Source: Mycolicibacterium frederiksbergense (GTDB taxonomy: Bacteria; Actinomycetota; Actinomycetes; Mycobacteriales; Mycobacteriaceae). From it: a stretch of 64,000 nt of DNA. Of this stretch, positions 52,342-60,279 are shown piece by piece; the stretch's first letter is position 1, and each line of letters starts with the position of its first letter. The position numbers were made by a program, and so were the translations under genes. Below the pieces are notes generated by a model. The model was not told where the DNA came from. It made no database searches and worked only from the letters and a program-made list of their open reading frames with translations. The stretch covers positions 248,001 to 312,000 of the forward strand of contig NZ_JARXVE010000003.1 in the NCBI RefSeq assembly GCF_029893345.1, written 5' to 3'.

Positions 52342-53100
52342 TCAGGTGAGTGCCAATCCCCCATCGACACACAGCTCGGTTCCGGTGATGTAGGAGGCTT
52401 GGTCGCTGAGCAGAAAGCCCACCGCAGAAGCGATCTCAGCGGGTTGAGCCCACCTGCCGGCGACCGTTCGGGCCGACAACTGCGGCGGAAGCGTCGAGGT
52501 GTCCCCGTGCTCTGCGGCCATCGGGGTGGCGACGAATCCCGGTGCGATGCTGTTCACTCGGATGTGCGGGCCCAGCGCCCTGGCAGCGGTGCGGGTCAGC
52601 ATCGCGAGCGCGGCCTTCGACGCCGCATAGTGCGGATTGGGGTCGGGATTGGTCAGTGCGATGACCCGGCTGGCCTCCATTGAGGTGATGTTCACGACGG
52701 CGGCCGGGTCACCGGCGGCCAGTAGGTCGGTGCTCGCGTCGATCACGTTGTAGGCACCGACCAGGTTGACCTCCAGAACCGACCGCCACTGATCGGCGTC
52801 GACCCCGCGAAACCCGGTGTGTGCCGGGATGCCGGCGCAGTTGACCAGGTAGTTCAGCCGACCGTCCGGAAAGGCTCGCCGTAGCGCCGCCTGCACCGCT
52901 GTGGCGTCGCGCACGTCGACCGCTGCGGTAATCACAAGCGGGTCTGCGCCAGCCGGACGTGCTTCCCGCAGATCCAATGCCAGCGTGCGGATTCCGGCGC
53001 GCACGAGTAGGTCGACGGTGGCCGCTCCGATGCCGGATGCGGCCCCGGTGACCACCGCATTGGCGCCGCCATATGTCAACGCGGTAGAGCGGGTGTTCAC
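52342..53100 (-). CDS. Short-chain dehydrogenase/reductase
   Basis: Protein of 252 residues; GTG at 53100 overlaps the DUF1116 stop by four bases (the longer frame to 53400 lies inside that gene). VTGAASGIGAATVDLL and ALDLREA bind NAD; catalytic Ser in NITSMEAS and Tyr-x3-Lys in PHYAASKAAL; the end GTELCVDGGLAL is typical of FabG-like enzymes. One of three SDRs in this operon. Confidence 0.88.
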   Translation of the reverse strand: MNTRSTALTYGGANAVVTGAASGIGAATVDLLVRAGIRTLALDLREARPAGADPLVITAAVDVRDATAVQAALRRAFPDGRLNYLVNCAGIPAHTGFRGVDADQWRSVLEVNLVGAYNVIDASTDLLAAGDPAAVVNITSMEASRVIALTNPDPNPHYAASKAALAMLTRTAARALGPHIRVNSIAPGFVATPMAAEHGDTSTLPPQLSARTVAGRWAQPAEIASAVGFLLSDQASYITGTELCVDGGLALT

Positions 53101-54371
53101 GATGCCCCGAATCGGCGGGTGTGTTCGGCCATGGCGTCGGCGAAACATTCGCGCGGAGCCCGGATCACCCCGGCACCGATCTGGCCGCCGTCGCGGCCGG
53201 CCAGGCCGACGTCCATCACGGGCAGCACGCCGGTGTCGAGCACCTTGCGCGCATCCACGCCGGTCGGCGTGCCGCGGAACCCGAACAGCGGAATGCGGTA
53301 GCTGGAGTTCTCGCCGTGGGTGATCGTGTACATCTCCCGGTTGCGTTCGATCATGATCTCCGGGGAGCCGCCCTGGTACTCCTGCAGCGACAGCGCGCAC
53401 GCCTGGGCGAAGCCGCCCAGCCCGATCGTCTCGGTGATCGGGGATTCACCGCCCATCCAGGTGATCTCGTCCTCGGTGTGGCCCGCGAACAGCTTGCCCT
53501 GGTGGATGGGTGGCGGCCCCTCGAACCAGGTGTCGCCCAGCCCGGCGAGCTTGATCGCAAAACCCCGGCAGGAGAAGGCCATTGCCGAGACCAGGGTGGA
53601 CCCGGGTACGGCCATGGCGTCGGCGGACGCCTTGGCCGCGGCCATCGACAGCCGCAGGAAGAAGTAGTCGTTCTCGGCCAGGTGCAGCATGGTCTCGCGG
53701 ACTCCGGGGACGTCCTGGGCGACCATGTCCAGGATCGCGGGCAGGATCTCGCGGTTGAACAGGATCGAGGCCGCCGCGTTGCGGCTGTGCACCTCATCGC
53801 CCATCCGCAGGGCCCGGGCGATCAGGGGCTTGAGCGCGATGCCACCGTGGCGGCGGATCGCCTCGCCGACCACGGGCGCCAGCACGTTGTTGACGTGGCG
53901 CAGCCGGTCGCGCACCCCGTCGTCATAGCAGCCGTAGTTGAGCCGGCGGGGTTCCTTGCCCTCGTAGAAGTTGCAGAAGCCGAGGTTGCCGTGGGTGCGG
54001 TTCTGCACCACGAACACCGGCATGGACGCGGTGTAGATGCCGGCCAGCGATCCGACGGCGGCGTGGTCGTGGCATGCGCCGACCTCGATGCGGCCGCTGG
54101 CGAAGCCCGCGATGGCCTCGTCACGGTCGGCCGCCAGGCCCTCGAACAGTGCGCCGCCGATCAGGGCTTCGCGCTGTCCGCCGGTGTAATCCGACCATGG
54201 CATCGGTGCTCCGGAGGTCAGCACCAGGTTGTCGCGGTAGCCCGGCAGCACCTCGCGAGCCGGACGGACGTCGATCACCCAGGGATCTGCGGCGTCGAGG
54301 TTGGCGAACGCCGTCGCGTTGGCGGCGTCCACGTCGACATCGCTGTCGATGGTGTTGGTGTCGGTGCTCAC
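53097..54371 (-). CDS. DUF1116-family protein (AllG/YlbE-like), without its usual partners
   Basis: Protein of 424 residues. It shows the DUF1116 pattern: DPWVIDVRPAREVLPGYRDN, GACHDHAAVGSLAGIYTASM, NFYEGKEPRRLNYGCYDD, GDEVHSRNAAASILFNREIL, FTEDEITWMGG-type segments and a long VLDTGVLPVMDVGLAG end. In enterobacteria YlbE/AllG is one subunit of a three-part oxamate carbamoyltransferase with FdrA and YlbF. Neither partner is coded here; instead it sits between two SDR genes with four-base overlaps at both ends. It therefore probably does something else, such as an acyl, carbamoyl or carboxyl group transfer or an isomerisation specific to this catabolic operon. Confidence 0.8.
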   Translation of the reverse strand: MSTDTNTIDSDVDVDAANATAFANLDAADPWVIDVRPAREVLPGYRDNLVLTSGAPMPWSDYTGGQREALIGGALFEGLAADRDEAIAGFASGRIEVGACHDHAAVGSLAGIYTASMPVFVVQNRTHGNLGFCNFYEGKEPRRLNYGCYDDGVRDRLRHVNNVLAPVVGEAIRRHGGIALKPLIARALRMGDEVHSRNAAASILFNREILPAILDMVAQDVPGVRETMLHLAENDYFFLRLSMAAAKASADAMAVPGSTLVSAMAFSCRGFAIKLAGLGDTWFEGPPPIHQGKLFAGHTEDEITWMGGESPITETIGLGGFAQACALSLQEYQGGSPEIMIERNREMYTITHGENSSYRIPLFGFRGTPTGVDARKVLDTGVLPVMDVGLAGRDGGQIGAGVIRAPRECFADAMAEHTRRFGAS

Positions 54372-55090
54372 CAGGCCACCACGCCGCCATCGACGAGCAG
54401 GGTCTGTGCGGTGATGAACGAGGCCCGCGGCGAGAGCATGAATTCGACTGCTTCGGCGACCTCTTCGGGTTCGCCGATGCGCTTGAGCATGGCGTGGGCG
54501 GCGCTGGCTTCTTCGCCGCCGGACACCCGGGCCATCGAGGGGCTCATCGGGGCCCGGATGACGCCGGGGGCGATGTTGTTGACCCGGATTCCGCGAGGAG
54601 CCAGCTCCTCGGCCAGATACCTTGTGTAGGCGGCGATTCCAGCCTTGGTGGCGCCGTACACCGAGGCGCCGCGGAACCGGCCGAAATGCCCGGTGAGGCT
54701 GCCGATGTTCACGATCGCGCTGCCCTCGGTGAGCAGCGGTGCGACGGTGTCGGTGACTCGGGCCATGCCGGCGATGTTGACCTGGAACATCAGCTCGAGT
54801 TTGGCCTCATCGAGTTCGCCGAGGAACGAATCACGCAGAATGCCAGCACAGTTGACCAAACCGGCGACGGTCTCACCCTCGTTGACCACCGATGCGACGG
54901 CGTTGCGGACGCTCTCGGAATCCGACACATCCATCGCCACCACGTCGATCTGTTCGGCGCTGAAATCGTTGTTGTGCAATGCATTCGGAAGGTCTGCGGC
55001 GATCGGCCGATAGCCGCTCTTGACCAGTCGCCGACAGATTGCGCGGCCGATGACACCGGCCCCGCCGGTGACGATGACCTTGTCTCCCAT
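54368..55090 (-). CDS. Short-chain dehydrogenase/reductase, first gene of the operon
   Basis: Protein of 240 residues; ATG at 55090 with AGGAG upstream. VTGGAGVIGRAICRRL is the cofactor loop, NIGSLTGHF and SVYGATKAGI give Ser, Tyr and Lys, and QTLLVDGGVV ends the fold. It opens the operon SDR, DUF1116, SDR, esterase, SDR, monooxygenase (55090 to 49035). The promoter region has a TAAAG/CTTTA dyad with TTGACC in its centre. Confidence 0.88.
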   Translation of the reverse strand: MGDKVIVTGGAGVIGRAICRRLVKSGYRPIAADLPNALHNNDFSAEQIDVVAMDVSDSESVRNAVASVVNEGETVAGLVNCAGILRDSFLGELDEAKLELMFQVNIAGMARVTDTVAPLLTEGSAIVNIGSLTGHFGRFRGASVYGATKAGIAAYTRYLAEELAPRGIRVNNIAPGVIRAPMSPSMARVSGGEEASAAHAMLKRIGEPEEVAEAVEFMLSPRASFITAQTLLVDGGVVAW

Positions 55091-55146
55091 CTCATCTCCT
55101 CTCGAATTGTGGTTCGTGTTGCGCTTCAGTCTGCGCCTTAAACAGT

Positions 55147-55163
55147 TAAAGGTCAACTCTTTA
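55147..55163. promoter_or_regulatory. TAAAG/CTTTA dyad over the -35 of the SDR-DUF1116 operon
   Basis: TAAAG (55147-55151) and CTTTA (55159-55163) enclose seven bases; on the minus strand TTGACC (55156-55151) lies in the dyad as a -35. It is in the 202-base gap shared with the divergent FCD regulator (start 55293), so it is a candidate operator for it. No clear -10 was picked. Confidence 0.55.
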
Positions 55164-55292
55164 GCCCTTATTAGCTGCCAAACGGGCTGGTACCGCGGTC
55201 TTCGGTCATGTGGTCCATTGAGTAGTTCAAATGCGCTTATGCGTGACGTCGTCAGCTAAAGTCGAGGTAGGAGTCAGAAAGGAGGTCTGAAG

Positions 55293-56036
55293 ATGACAAG
55301 CCCGGCAGGTATAGAACTAACCCGCGTACGGCAGATCCCTGCCCACGAACTGGTGGTCGAACAGATCCGCCGAGCCTTGGAACTCGGCAGGTTCATGCCC
55401 GGCGACAAGCTTCCGACCGAACGTGAACTGACGGAGATGCTCGACGTCTCCCGCACCGTGCTACGCGCGGCAATGACAATTCTCGATCGGGAAGGCCTGG
55501 TCTCTGTGCGCCGCGGACGCAACGGCGGAGTCACCGCCCTGGCGCCGCGCCGAGACGACGCGGCCGCCCGGCAGGCGCTGCGCGAGAACCGCGTCTCACT
55601 GGGCAATGCATTCGACTACCGCGTCGTAGTCGAATCAGGAGCAGCCCGATTGGCCGCCCAACGACGCCGTGCCACCGACGTCACCCAGCTGCGCAAGATG
55701 TTGGCCGCAATGGACGCACATATCGCCCGGGCACAGGAGGGCGACGAGTCACCGCACCTCGTTACCGAGTGGCAATCGCTGGACTCGGCCTTTCATCTCA
55801 AGATCGCCGAATCCTGCCGCAACGAGTACTTCTTCGATGCAGTCGTCCAAGCCCGTCGCGCGATGTGGCTGCCGGTCGGTGCGATCTTTCATCACATCGA
55901 ACCGAACGCCAACGACTACCACGATGCGATCGTCGACGCGATCGAGGACCGAGACGAGGACCGCGCCGCCGACATGATGACCGAGCACATCAACTCGACG
56001 CGCCACACCCTCGAATCATGGTTGCGCCGGCGGTAG
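55293..56036 (+). CDS. GntR/FCD-family transcriptional regulator
   Basis: Protein of 247 residues; ATG at 55293 behind AAAGGAGG. The GntR winged helix covers about 15-80 (VVEQIRRALELGRFMPGDKL, TERELTEMLDVSRTVLRAAM, GLVSVRRGRNGG). The FCD domain follows, with metal-type positions suggested by DYRVVVESGAARLA, DSAFHLKIAES, FHHIEPNANDYHDAI and EHINSTRH. It sits centrally between the DUF1116 operon and the permease, and probably represses the promoters at 48.9, 55.1, 57.7 and 57.75 kb that carry TAAAG dyads. Confidence 0.9.
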   Translation: MTSPAGIELTRVRQIPAHELVVEQIRRALELGRFMPGDKLPTERELTEMLDVSRTVLRAAMTILDREGLVSVRRGRNGGVTALAPRRDDAAARQALRENRVSLGNAFDYRVVVESGAARLAAQRRRATDVTQLRKMLAAMDAHIARAQEGDESPHLVTEWQSLDSAFHLKIAESCRNEYFFDAVVQARRAMWLPVGAIFHHIEPNANDYHDAIVDAIEDRDEDRAADMMTEHINSTRHTLESWLRRR

Positions 56037-57620
56037 TCACCGCCGTCCATCTCGCTCAGTCGCGAGCGCGACCGGCTGGTCGCTGACCTCGCCGATCGGA
56101 TCATCAGCGCGGTTATCGACTTGGTCGTCGAATACTGTCCTGCCGATACGCTCGTACATCAGCGGCTTGGCTTTGCGCAGGTACCAGGCCATCGCCATGG
56201 AGCCGAACAGGAGTGCCACCACAATCCATGGAATCGCCTTGAACAGTGGCGATTGGGCGGCGGCTCCCGCCGCAGTCGCCATGTTGGTGGCCATCAGGTA
56301 GATCACGAACACCATGCCGAGCCCACCGATGACCGGACAGACCAGGGTGCGCCACCATGCCGCCGTCTCCGGGTGCTCTCGCTTGACGTGGAAGTACGTG
56401 ATGACCGCGATCGAGCACATCACCTGCACGACGAGCAGACACAGCGTGGCCAGGATCGCCACCAGGGTGAACAAGATCAGATAGGGATCCGACTTTGTCG
56501 CGATGGTGATGACCAGCAACAACACCGTGAATGCCGATTGCACGAGCGAGGCGATCCACGGTGAGCCGTGGTGCGGGTGCGCGGCCCCGAGCCGGTGCCA
56601 CAGCAGACGATCACGGCCGAATGCGAACAAGTAGCGACTGGCCGCATTGTGGATGGCCAACGCGCACGCGAAAGTGCCGCCGAGAACCAGGAGCTCGAAA
56701 ACCGTCACCGCCCAGCTACCGACATATTCTCGCGCCGGCGTGTACAGCAGCTCGAACGGGCCGTCGCCCGAGGCGAGCTCGATCGATCGCGCCGGCCCGT
56801 TGGCGCTGATCACCGCCCACGCAATGAAGGTGTAGAACACGCCGATGCCGATGACGGCGATCAGCGTGGCCCTCGGCACGACGCGCTTGGGATTGGTGGA
56901 CTCCTCACCATAAATCGCGGCAGCCTCGAACCCCACCCACGACCAGAACGCCATCAGCAGCCCTAGTCCGACGGAACCGTCGATCACCCCGTTGGAGTGC
57001 AGCGCCGCAGTGGGCATCAGCGACCCCCATTCGGGTCCGCTCCCCCGTGCCAGCCCACATACGGCCGTAATCGTCAGGATGGCAACCTCTGCCACCAGCG
57101 CGACACCAAGAACCTTGGCCGCCAGGGACACATCTTTGTGAGACAGCAACGCGATGGCCGCGACCGCGAAGAAACCGAACCACCACCACGGGATGTCCAC
57201 CGACAAAAACCCGGATGCCGCTTGCTGCGCGAACGCGGAGAACACGCCGACAACACCCGCCTCCATGATCATGTAGACGAACATCGACATCACCCCGGCC
57301 GCCAGGCCGGGGATGCGCGACCAGCCTCGCGAGACGAACGTGTAGAACGCGCCGGCGGCTGTGATGTGACGGGCGAGCGCCACGAAGCCGATGCTGAAGA
57401 TGGTCAGTACCACGGTGGCGATGATGAAGCCGGCCGGCGCCCCCGACCCGTTGCCGAAACCCACCGCGACCGGGAGGTTGGCTGTCATCGCGGAGATGGG
57501 CGCCGAGAAAGCCACCACCATGAACACCACCCCCACCACGCCTACGGCTCCCCGTTTCAGGGTGTGGGAACTCCCGTGCTTCGAAACCGCTGCCTCCGAA
57601 CGGTTCTTGTCTCCGCTCAC
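56037..57620 (-). CDS. APC-family amino acid/amine permease
   Basis: Membrane transporter of 527 residues with about 12 helices. The GTG at 57620 is chosen over 57671 because GGAGGAAGGA lies just upstream. The first helix has the APC mark VFMVVAFSAPISAMTANLPV, and helix 6 reads AFWSWVGFEAAAIYGEESTN. The C-terminal tail is long and charged. Relatives take up amines and amino acids (for example PuuP-like proteins). It is divergent from the PuuD-like gene and convergent to the FCD gene with adjacent stops, so it is the probable uptake system for the cluster substrate. Confidence 0.9.
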   Translation of the reverse strand: MSGDKNRSEAAVSKHGSSHTLKRGAVGVVGVVFMVVAFSAPISAMTANLPVAVGFGNGSGAPAGFIIATVVLTIFSIGFVALARHITAAGAFYTFVSRGWSRIPGLAAGVMSMFVYMIMEAGVVGVFSAFAQQAASGFLSVDIPWWWFGFFAVAAIALLSHKDVSLAAKVLGVALVAEVAILTITAVCGLARGSGPEWGSLMPTAALHSNGVIDGSVGLGLLMAFWSWVGFEAAAIYGEESTNPKRVVPRATLIAVIGIGVFYTFIAWAVISANGPARSIELASGDGPFELLYTPAREYVGSWAVTVFELLVLGGTFACALAIHNAASRYLFAFGRDRLLWHRLGAAHPHHGSPWIASLVQSAFTVLLLVITIATKSDPYLILFTLVAILATLCLLVVQVMCSIAVITYFHVKREHPETAAWWRTLVCPVIGGLGMVFVIYLMATNMATAAGAAAQSPLFKAIPWIVVALLFGSMAMAWYLRKAKPLMYERIGRTVFDDQVDNRADDPIGEVSDQPVALATERDGRR

Positions 57621-57656
57621 GTCGATCCTTCCTCCGCCACCGATAGGTATTTGGGT

Positions 57657-57675
57657 TAAAGAGATGCTCATTAGA
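57657..57675. promoter_or_regulatory. Degenerate TAAAG dyad in the permease promoter
   Basis: TTAAAG followed at nine bases by CATTAG, 36 bases before the permease GTG. It is an imperfect version of the TAAAG/CTTTA dyad at 48.9, 55.1 and 57.75 kb. Confidence 0.35.
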
Positions 57676-57749
57676 CCATAAATGTGACGTGCTGCATATG
57701 ATCAACGAGAAGCGACCGGGAACACAGCCCCACTACCGATCCCCGGCCT

Positions 57750-57789
57750 TAAAGAGCTATTGACTAGTCCTTTAGCGGTTATCTATCGT
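57750..57789 (+). promoter_or_regulatory. Promoter of the PuuD-like operon with TAAAG/CTTTA operator
   Basis: TAAAG (57750-57754) and CTTTA (57770-57774) flank 15 bases that contain the -35 TTGACT (57760-57765); an 18-base spacer leads to TATCGT (57784-57789). The half TAAAG-x-GCTATTG is the same as in the GS-like promoter. Confidence 0.6.
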
Positions 57790-57852
57790 CAATAGCGTGG
57801 TCGCGCTTCGTATCCGCGACGAGCGACCGGCCGTCGCGAGGAAGGAACCGCA

Positions 57853-58599
57853 TTGATCGATTCACGTCAGCCCGCAGTAGCCGTCACGATGGATTTCGAG
57901 GTGTTCCAGCACTACCACCATTGGCGGGCCATGCTGGGCGGAATCGTCGCCGCCGGAGCCGCCCCATTGACCATCGACTGTCGACACCCCCGGACCGATC
58001 TGGAGCATCTCATCGGGATGGTCGACGGGTTGATTCTGCTCGGCGGCGCCGACGTCAATCCGGAACTGTACGGCGGCGCAAGTGCCGATCCGCTGGTCAA
58101 ACCCGGCCCGCGGGCACTGGACGACAACGAGGTTGCCGCGCTCGACATCGCGCTGCGGCGCGGCATACCGGTGCTGGCGGTGTGCCGCGGCGCGCAGCTG
58201 ACCAATGTCGCCCTCGGCGGGACACTGTTCGCCGACCTCGCCCGCGACCGGCCAGGCTCCGCAGTACACCGCACCACCGCCGCCGACCTGGACGGCGCCG
58301 CGCACATCGTGGACGTTCGGCCCGACACGTTGTTGGCCTCCTGGATCGGCACGACGGGCCGTGTCCCGGTCAACAGCTACCACCATCAGGGCTTCGACAC
58401 CCTTGCCCCGAGTGTGCGCCCATCCGCGATAGCCGAGGACGGACTTGTCGAGGCGTTCGAGATCGCCGCCGCCAAGCTGGTCGCGGTGCAGTGGCATCCC
58501 GAGATTCTCTGGCCCACCGATGAATGCTCCGCCAGACTGATGCGCGGTTTCGTCGGCAGCTGTGCAGACCGATTCCCCGCAGCGGGCGCACGATGCTGA
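57853..58599 (+). CDS. Class I glutamine amidotransferase-like gamma-glutamyl hydrolase (PuuD, peptidase C26)
   Basis: Protein of 248 residues; TTG start at 57853 after GAAGGAA. Motifs: LLGGADVNPELYGG, the nucleophile Cys111 in AVCRGAQLTNVALGG, VNSYHHQGFDTLAP, and His215/Glu217 in VQWHPE. PuuD removes glutamate from gamma-glutamyl-GABA at the end of the glutamylated putrescine pathway; an aniline pathway uses a similar hydrolase. With the GS-like ligase it forms a protect-and-release pair: glutamate is added before oxidation and removed after. Confidence 0.88.
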   Translation: MIDSRQPAVAVTMDFEVFQHYHHWRAMLGGIVAAGAAPLTIDCRHPRTDLEHLIGMVDGLILLGGADVNPELYGGASADPLVKPGPRALDDNEVAALDIALRRGIPVLAVCRGAQLTNVALGGTLFADLARDRPGSAVHRTTAADLDGAAHIVDVRPDTLLASWIGTTGRVPVNSYHHQGFDTLAPSVRPSAIAEDGLVEAFEIAAAKLVAVQWHPEILWPTDECSARLMRGFVGSCADRFPAAGARC

Positions 58600-58624
58600 G
58601 CCCGTGCAGAAAGGAACAGAAATC

Positions 58625-60247
58625 ATGACTGGCCTCGATAGCGCACTGAGCCCGTTGCGGTTCCTCGATCGCTCCGCCTCGGTGTTCCCCGACAAGGTGG
58701 CTGTGATCGACGGCTCTCGACGTCTCACCTACGCCGACCTCGCAGCGCACGTGATTCGCTTGGCGCACGCGGTGCGGGCTTCCGGTGTGCAGCCTGGTGA
58801 ACGGGTCGCCTACCTGGCTGCCAACTCCGCCGAGATGCTCGCCGCCCACTTCGCAATCCCGTTGGCCGGCAACGTTCTCGTCGCGATCAACACCCGGCTT
58901 GCACCACCCGAGATCCAGTACATCTGCGATCATTCCGAAGCCAAGATGCTGATCGCCGACAGCGCCCACCTGCAACGAATCCAGTTGCACTCGGATGACT
59001 TCCGCACCGTGAACGAAATCGTCGAGCTGCCCGACGCCGATGGCGCCGACCCCAACAGCTGGGCGGCCACGCCGTACTCGGTGCTGCTGGATCGCGGTAG
59101 CGACGAGCAACTTCGGTGGCAGGTGGCCGACGAAACCGCCACCATCACCATCAACTACACATCCGGCACAACCGGACGCCCCAAAGGCGTGATGTACACC
59201 CACCGCGGTGCCTACCTCAACGCACTGAACCAAGTCGTGCACAACGGTTTCAGTGCCGACACCCGATATCTGTGGACGCTGCCGATGTTCCACTGCAACG
59301 GCTGGTGTCACCCCTGGGCGGTCACCGCGTCCGGAGGAACGCACGTGAGTCTGCGGGCGGTGCGCGCAGACGCGATGTGGCAGGCGATCGACGGGCACGG
59401 CGTCACACACCTCAGCGGGGCACCGATCGTGCTCAGCACGTTGACCAACGCATCCGAAGCGCACCAGCTGCGCCACGGCCTCACCATCACCACCGCCGGG
59501 GCACCGCCCAGCCCCGCCACCATCGAGGCGGTGCGCGCCCTCGGCGCGACGGTGAAGCACGTCTACGGACTCACCGAAACCTATGGCCCCTACGGGATCT
59601 GCGAGATGCAACCCGACTGGGACGCGTTGAACTCCGAAGCACTGTCCGCCCGGCTGGCCCGCCAGGGCGTCGGCATGCTCTGTTCGGAGGATATGCGGGT
59701 GGTGCGCTCGACGTCCGCGCCCGGAGAACCACTCGTCGACGTGCACCCCGACGGAACGGAGATGGGCGAGATCGTCATGCGCGGCAACATCGTCATGAAG
59801 GGCTACTACCTGGAACCCGAACTCACCGAGAAAGCCTTTGCCGGAGGCTGGTTCCACTCCGGTGACCTCGGCGTCCGCCACCCCGACGGTTATGTCCAAC
59901 TGTTCGACCGCGCCAAGGACGTCATCATCTCCGGCGGCGAAAACATCTCCTCAGTCGAGGTCGAGCAGGCATTGATGTCGCATCCCGCGGTGCTCGACGT
60001 CGCCGTCGTCGGCGTACCGGACCCCACCTGGGGCGAACGGCCCAAGGCATTCGTCGTCACCACCCCGCACGCCGAGGTCAACCCCACCGAACTGATCGAA
60101 CACGTCAAGACCCGGTTGGCCGCCTACAAGGCACCCCGCGACATCCAGATCGTCACGGAAATACCGAAAACCTCGACGGGCAAGACACTCAAAACCACAC
60201 TGCGCGCCAACGAATGGGGCGACGGCGCCGCCAAGATCCGCGGCTAG
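58625..60247 (+). CDS. Acyl-CoA synthetase (AMP-forming)
   Basis: Adenylate-forming enzyme of 540 residues; ATG at 58625 (MTGLDSAL) after AAAGGAAC. The P-loop is YTSGTTGRPKGVMYTHRG, followed by VYGLTETYGPYG, FHSGDLGVRHPDGYV and the catalytic Lys in PKTSTGKTLKT. It activates a carboxylic acid to its CoA thioester; medium-chain and short-chain fatty or aryl acids are usual. It follows the PuuD-like gene by 26 bases, so the freed acid product is probably activated here for beta-oxidation. Confidence 0.92.
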   Translation: MTGLDSALSPLRFLDRSASVFPDKVAVIDGSRRLTYADLAAHVIRLAHAVRASGVQPGERVAYLAANSAEMLAAHFAIPLAGNVLVAINTRLAPPEIQYICDHSEAKMLIADSAHLQRIQLHSDDFRTVNEIVELPDADGADPNSWAATPYSVLLDRGSDEQLRWQVADETATITINYTSGTTGRPKGVMYTHRGAYLNALNQVVHNGFSADTRYLWTLPMFHCNGWCHPWAVTASGGTHVSLRAVRADAMWQAIDGHGVTHLSGAPIVLSTLTNASEAHQLRHGLTITTAGAPPSPATIEAVRALGATVKHVYGLTETYGPYGICEMQPDWDALNSEALSARLARQGVGMLCSEDMRVVRSTSAPGEPLVDVHPDGTEMGEIVMRGNIVMKGYYLEPELTEKAFAGGWFHSGDLGVRHPDGYVQLFDRAKDVIISGGENISSVEVEQALMSHPAVLDVAVVGVPDPTWGERPKAFVVTTPHAEVNPTELIEHVKTRLAAYKAPRDIQIVTEIPKTSTGKTLKTTLRANEWGDGAAKIRG

Positions 60248-60279
60248 CCCAAACATCACTCCAAGAAAAGGATTCCGCC

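Noticed and set aside
53121..54629. 502-codon plus-strand frame opposite DUF1116
   Set aside because: Shadow of the high-GC coding strand; the minus-strand protein has clear family motifs and four-base overlaps with neighbours.
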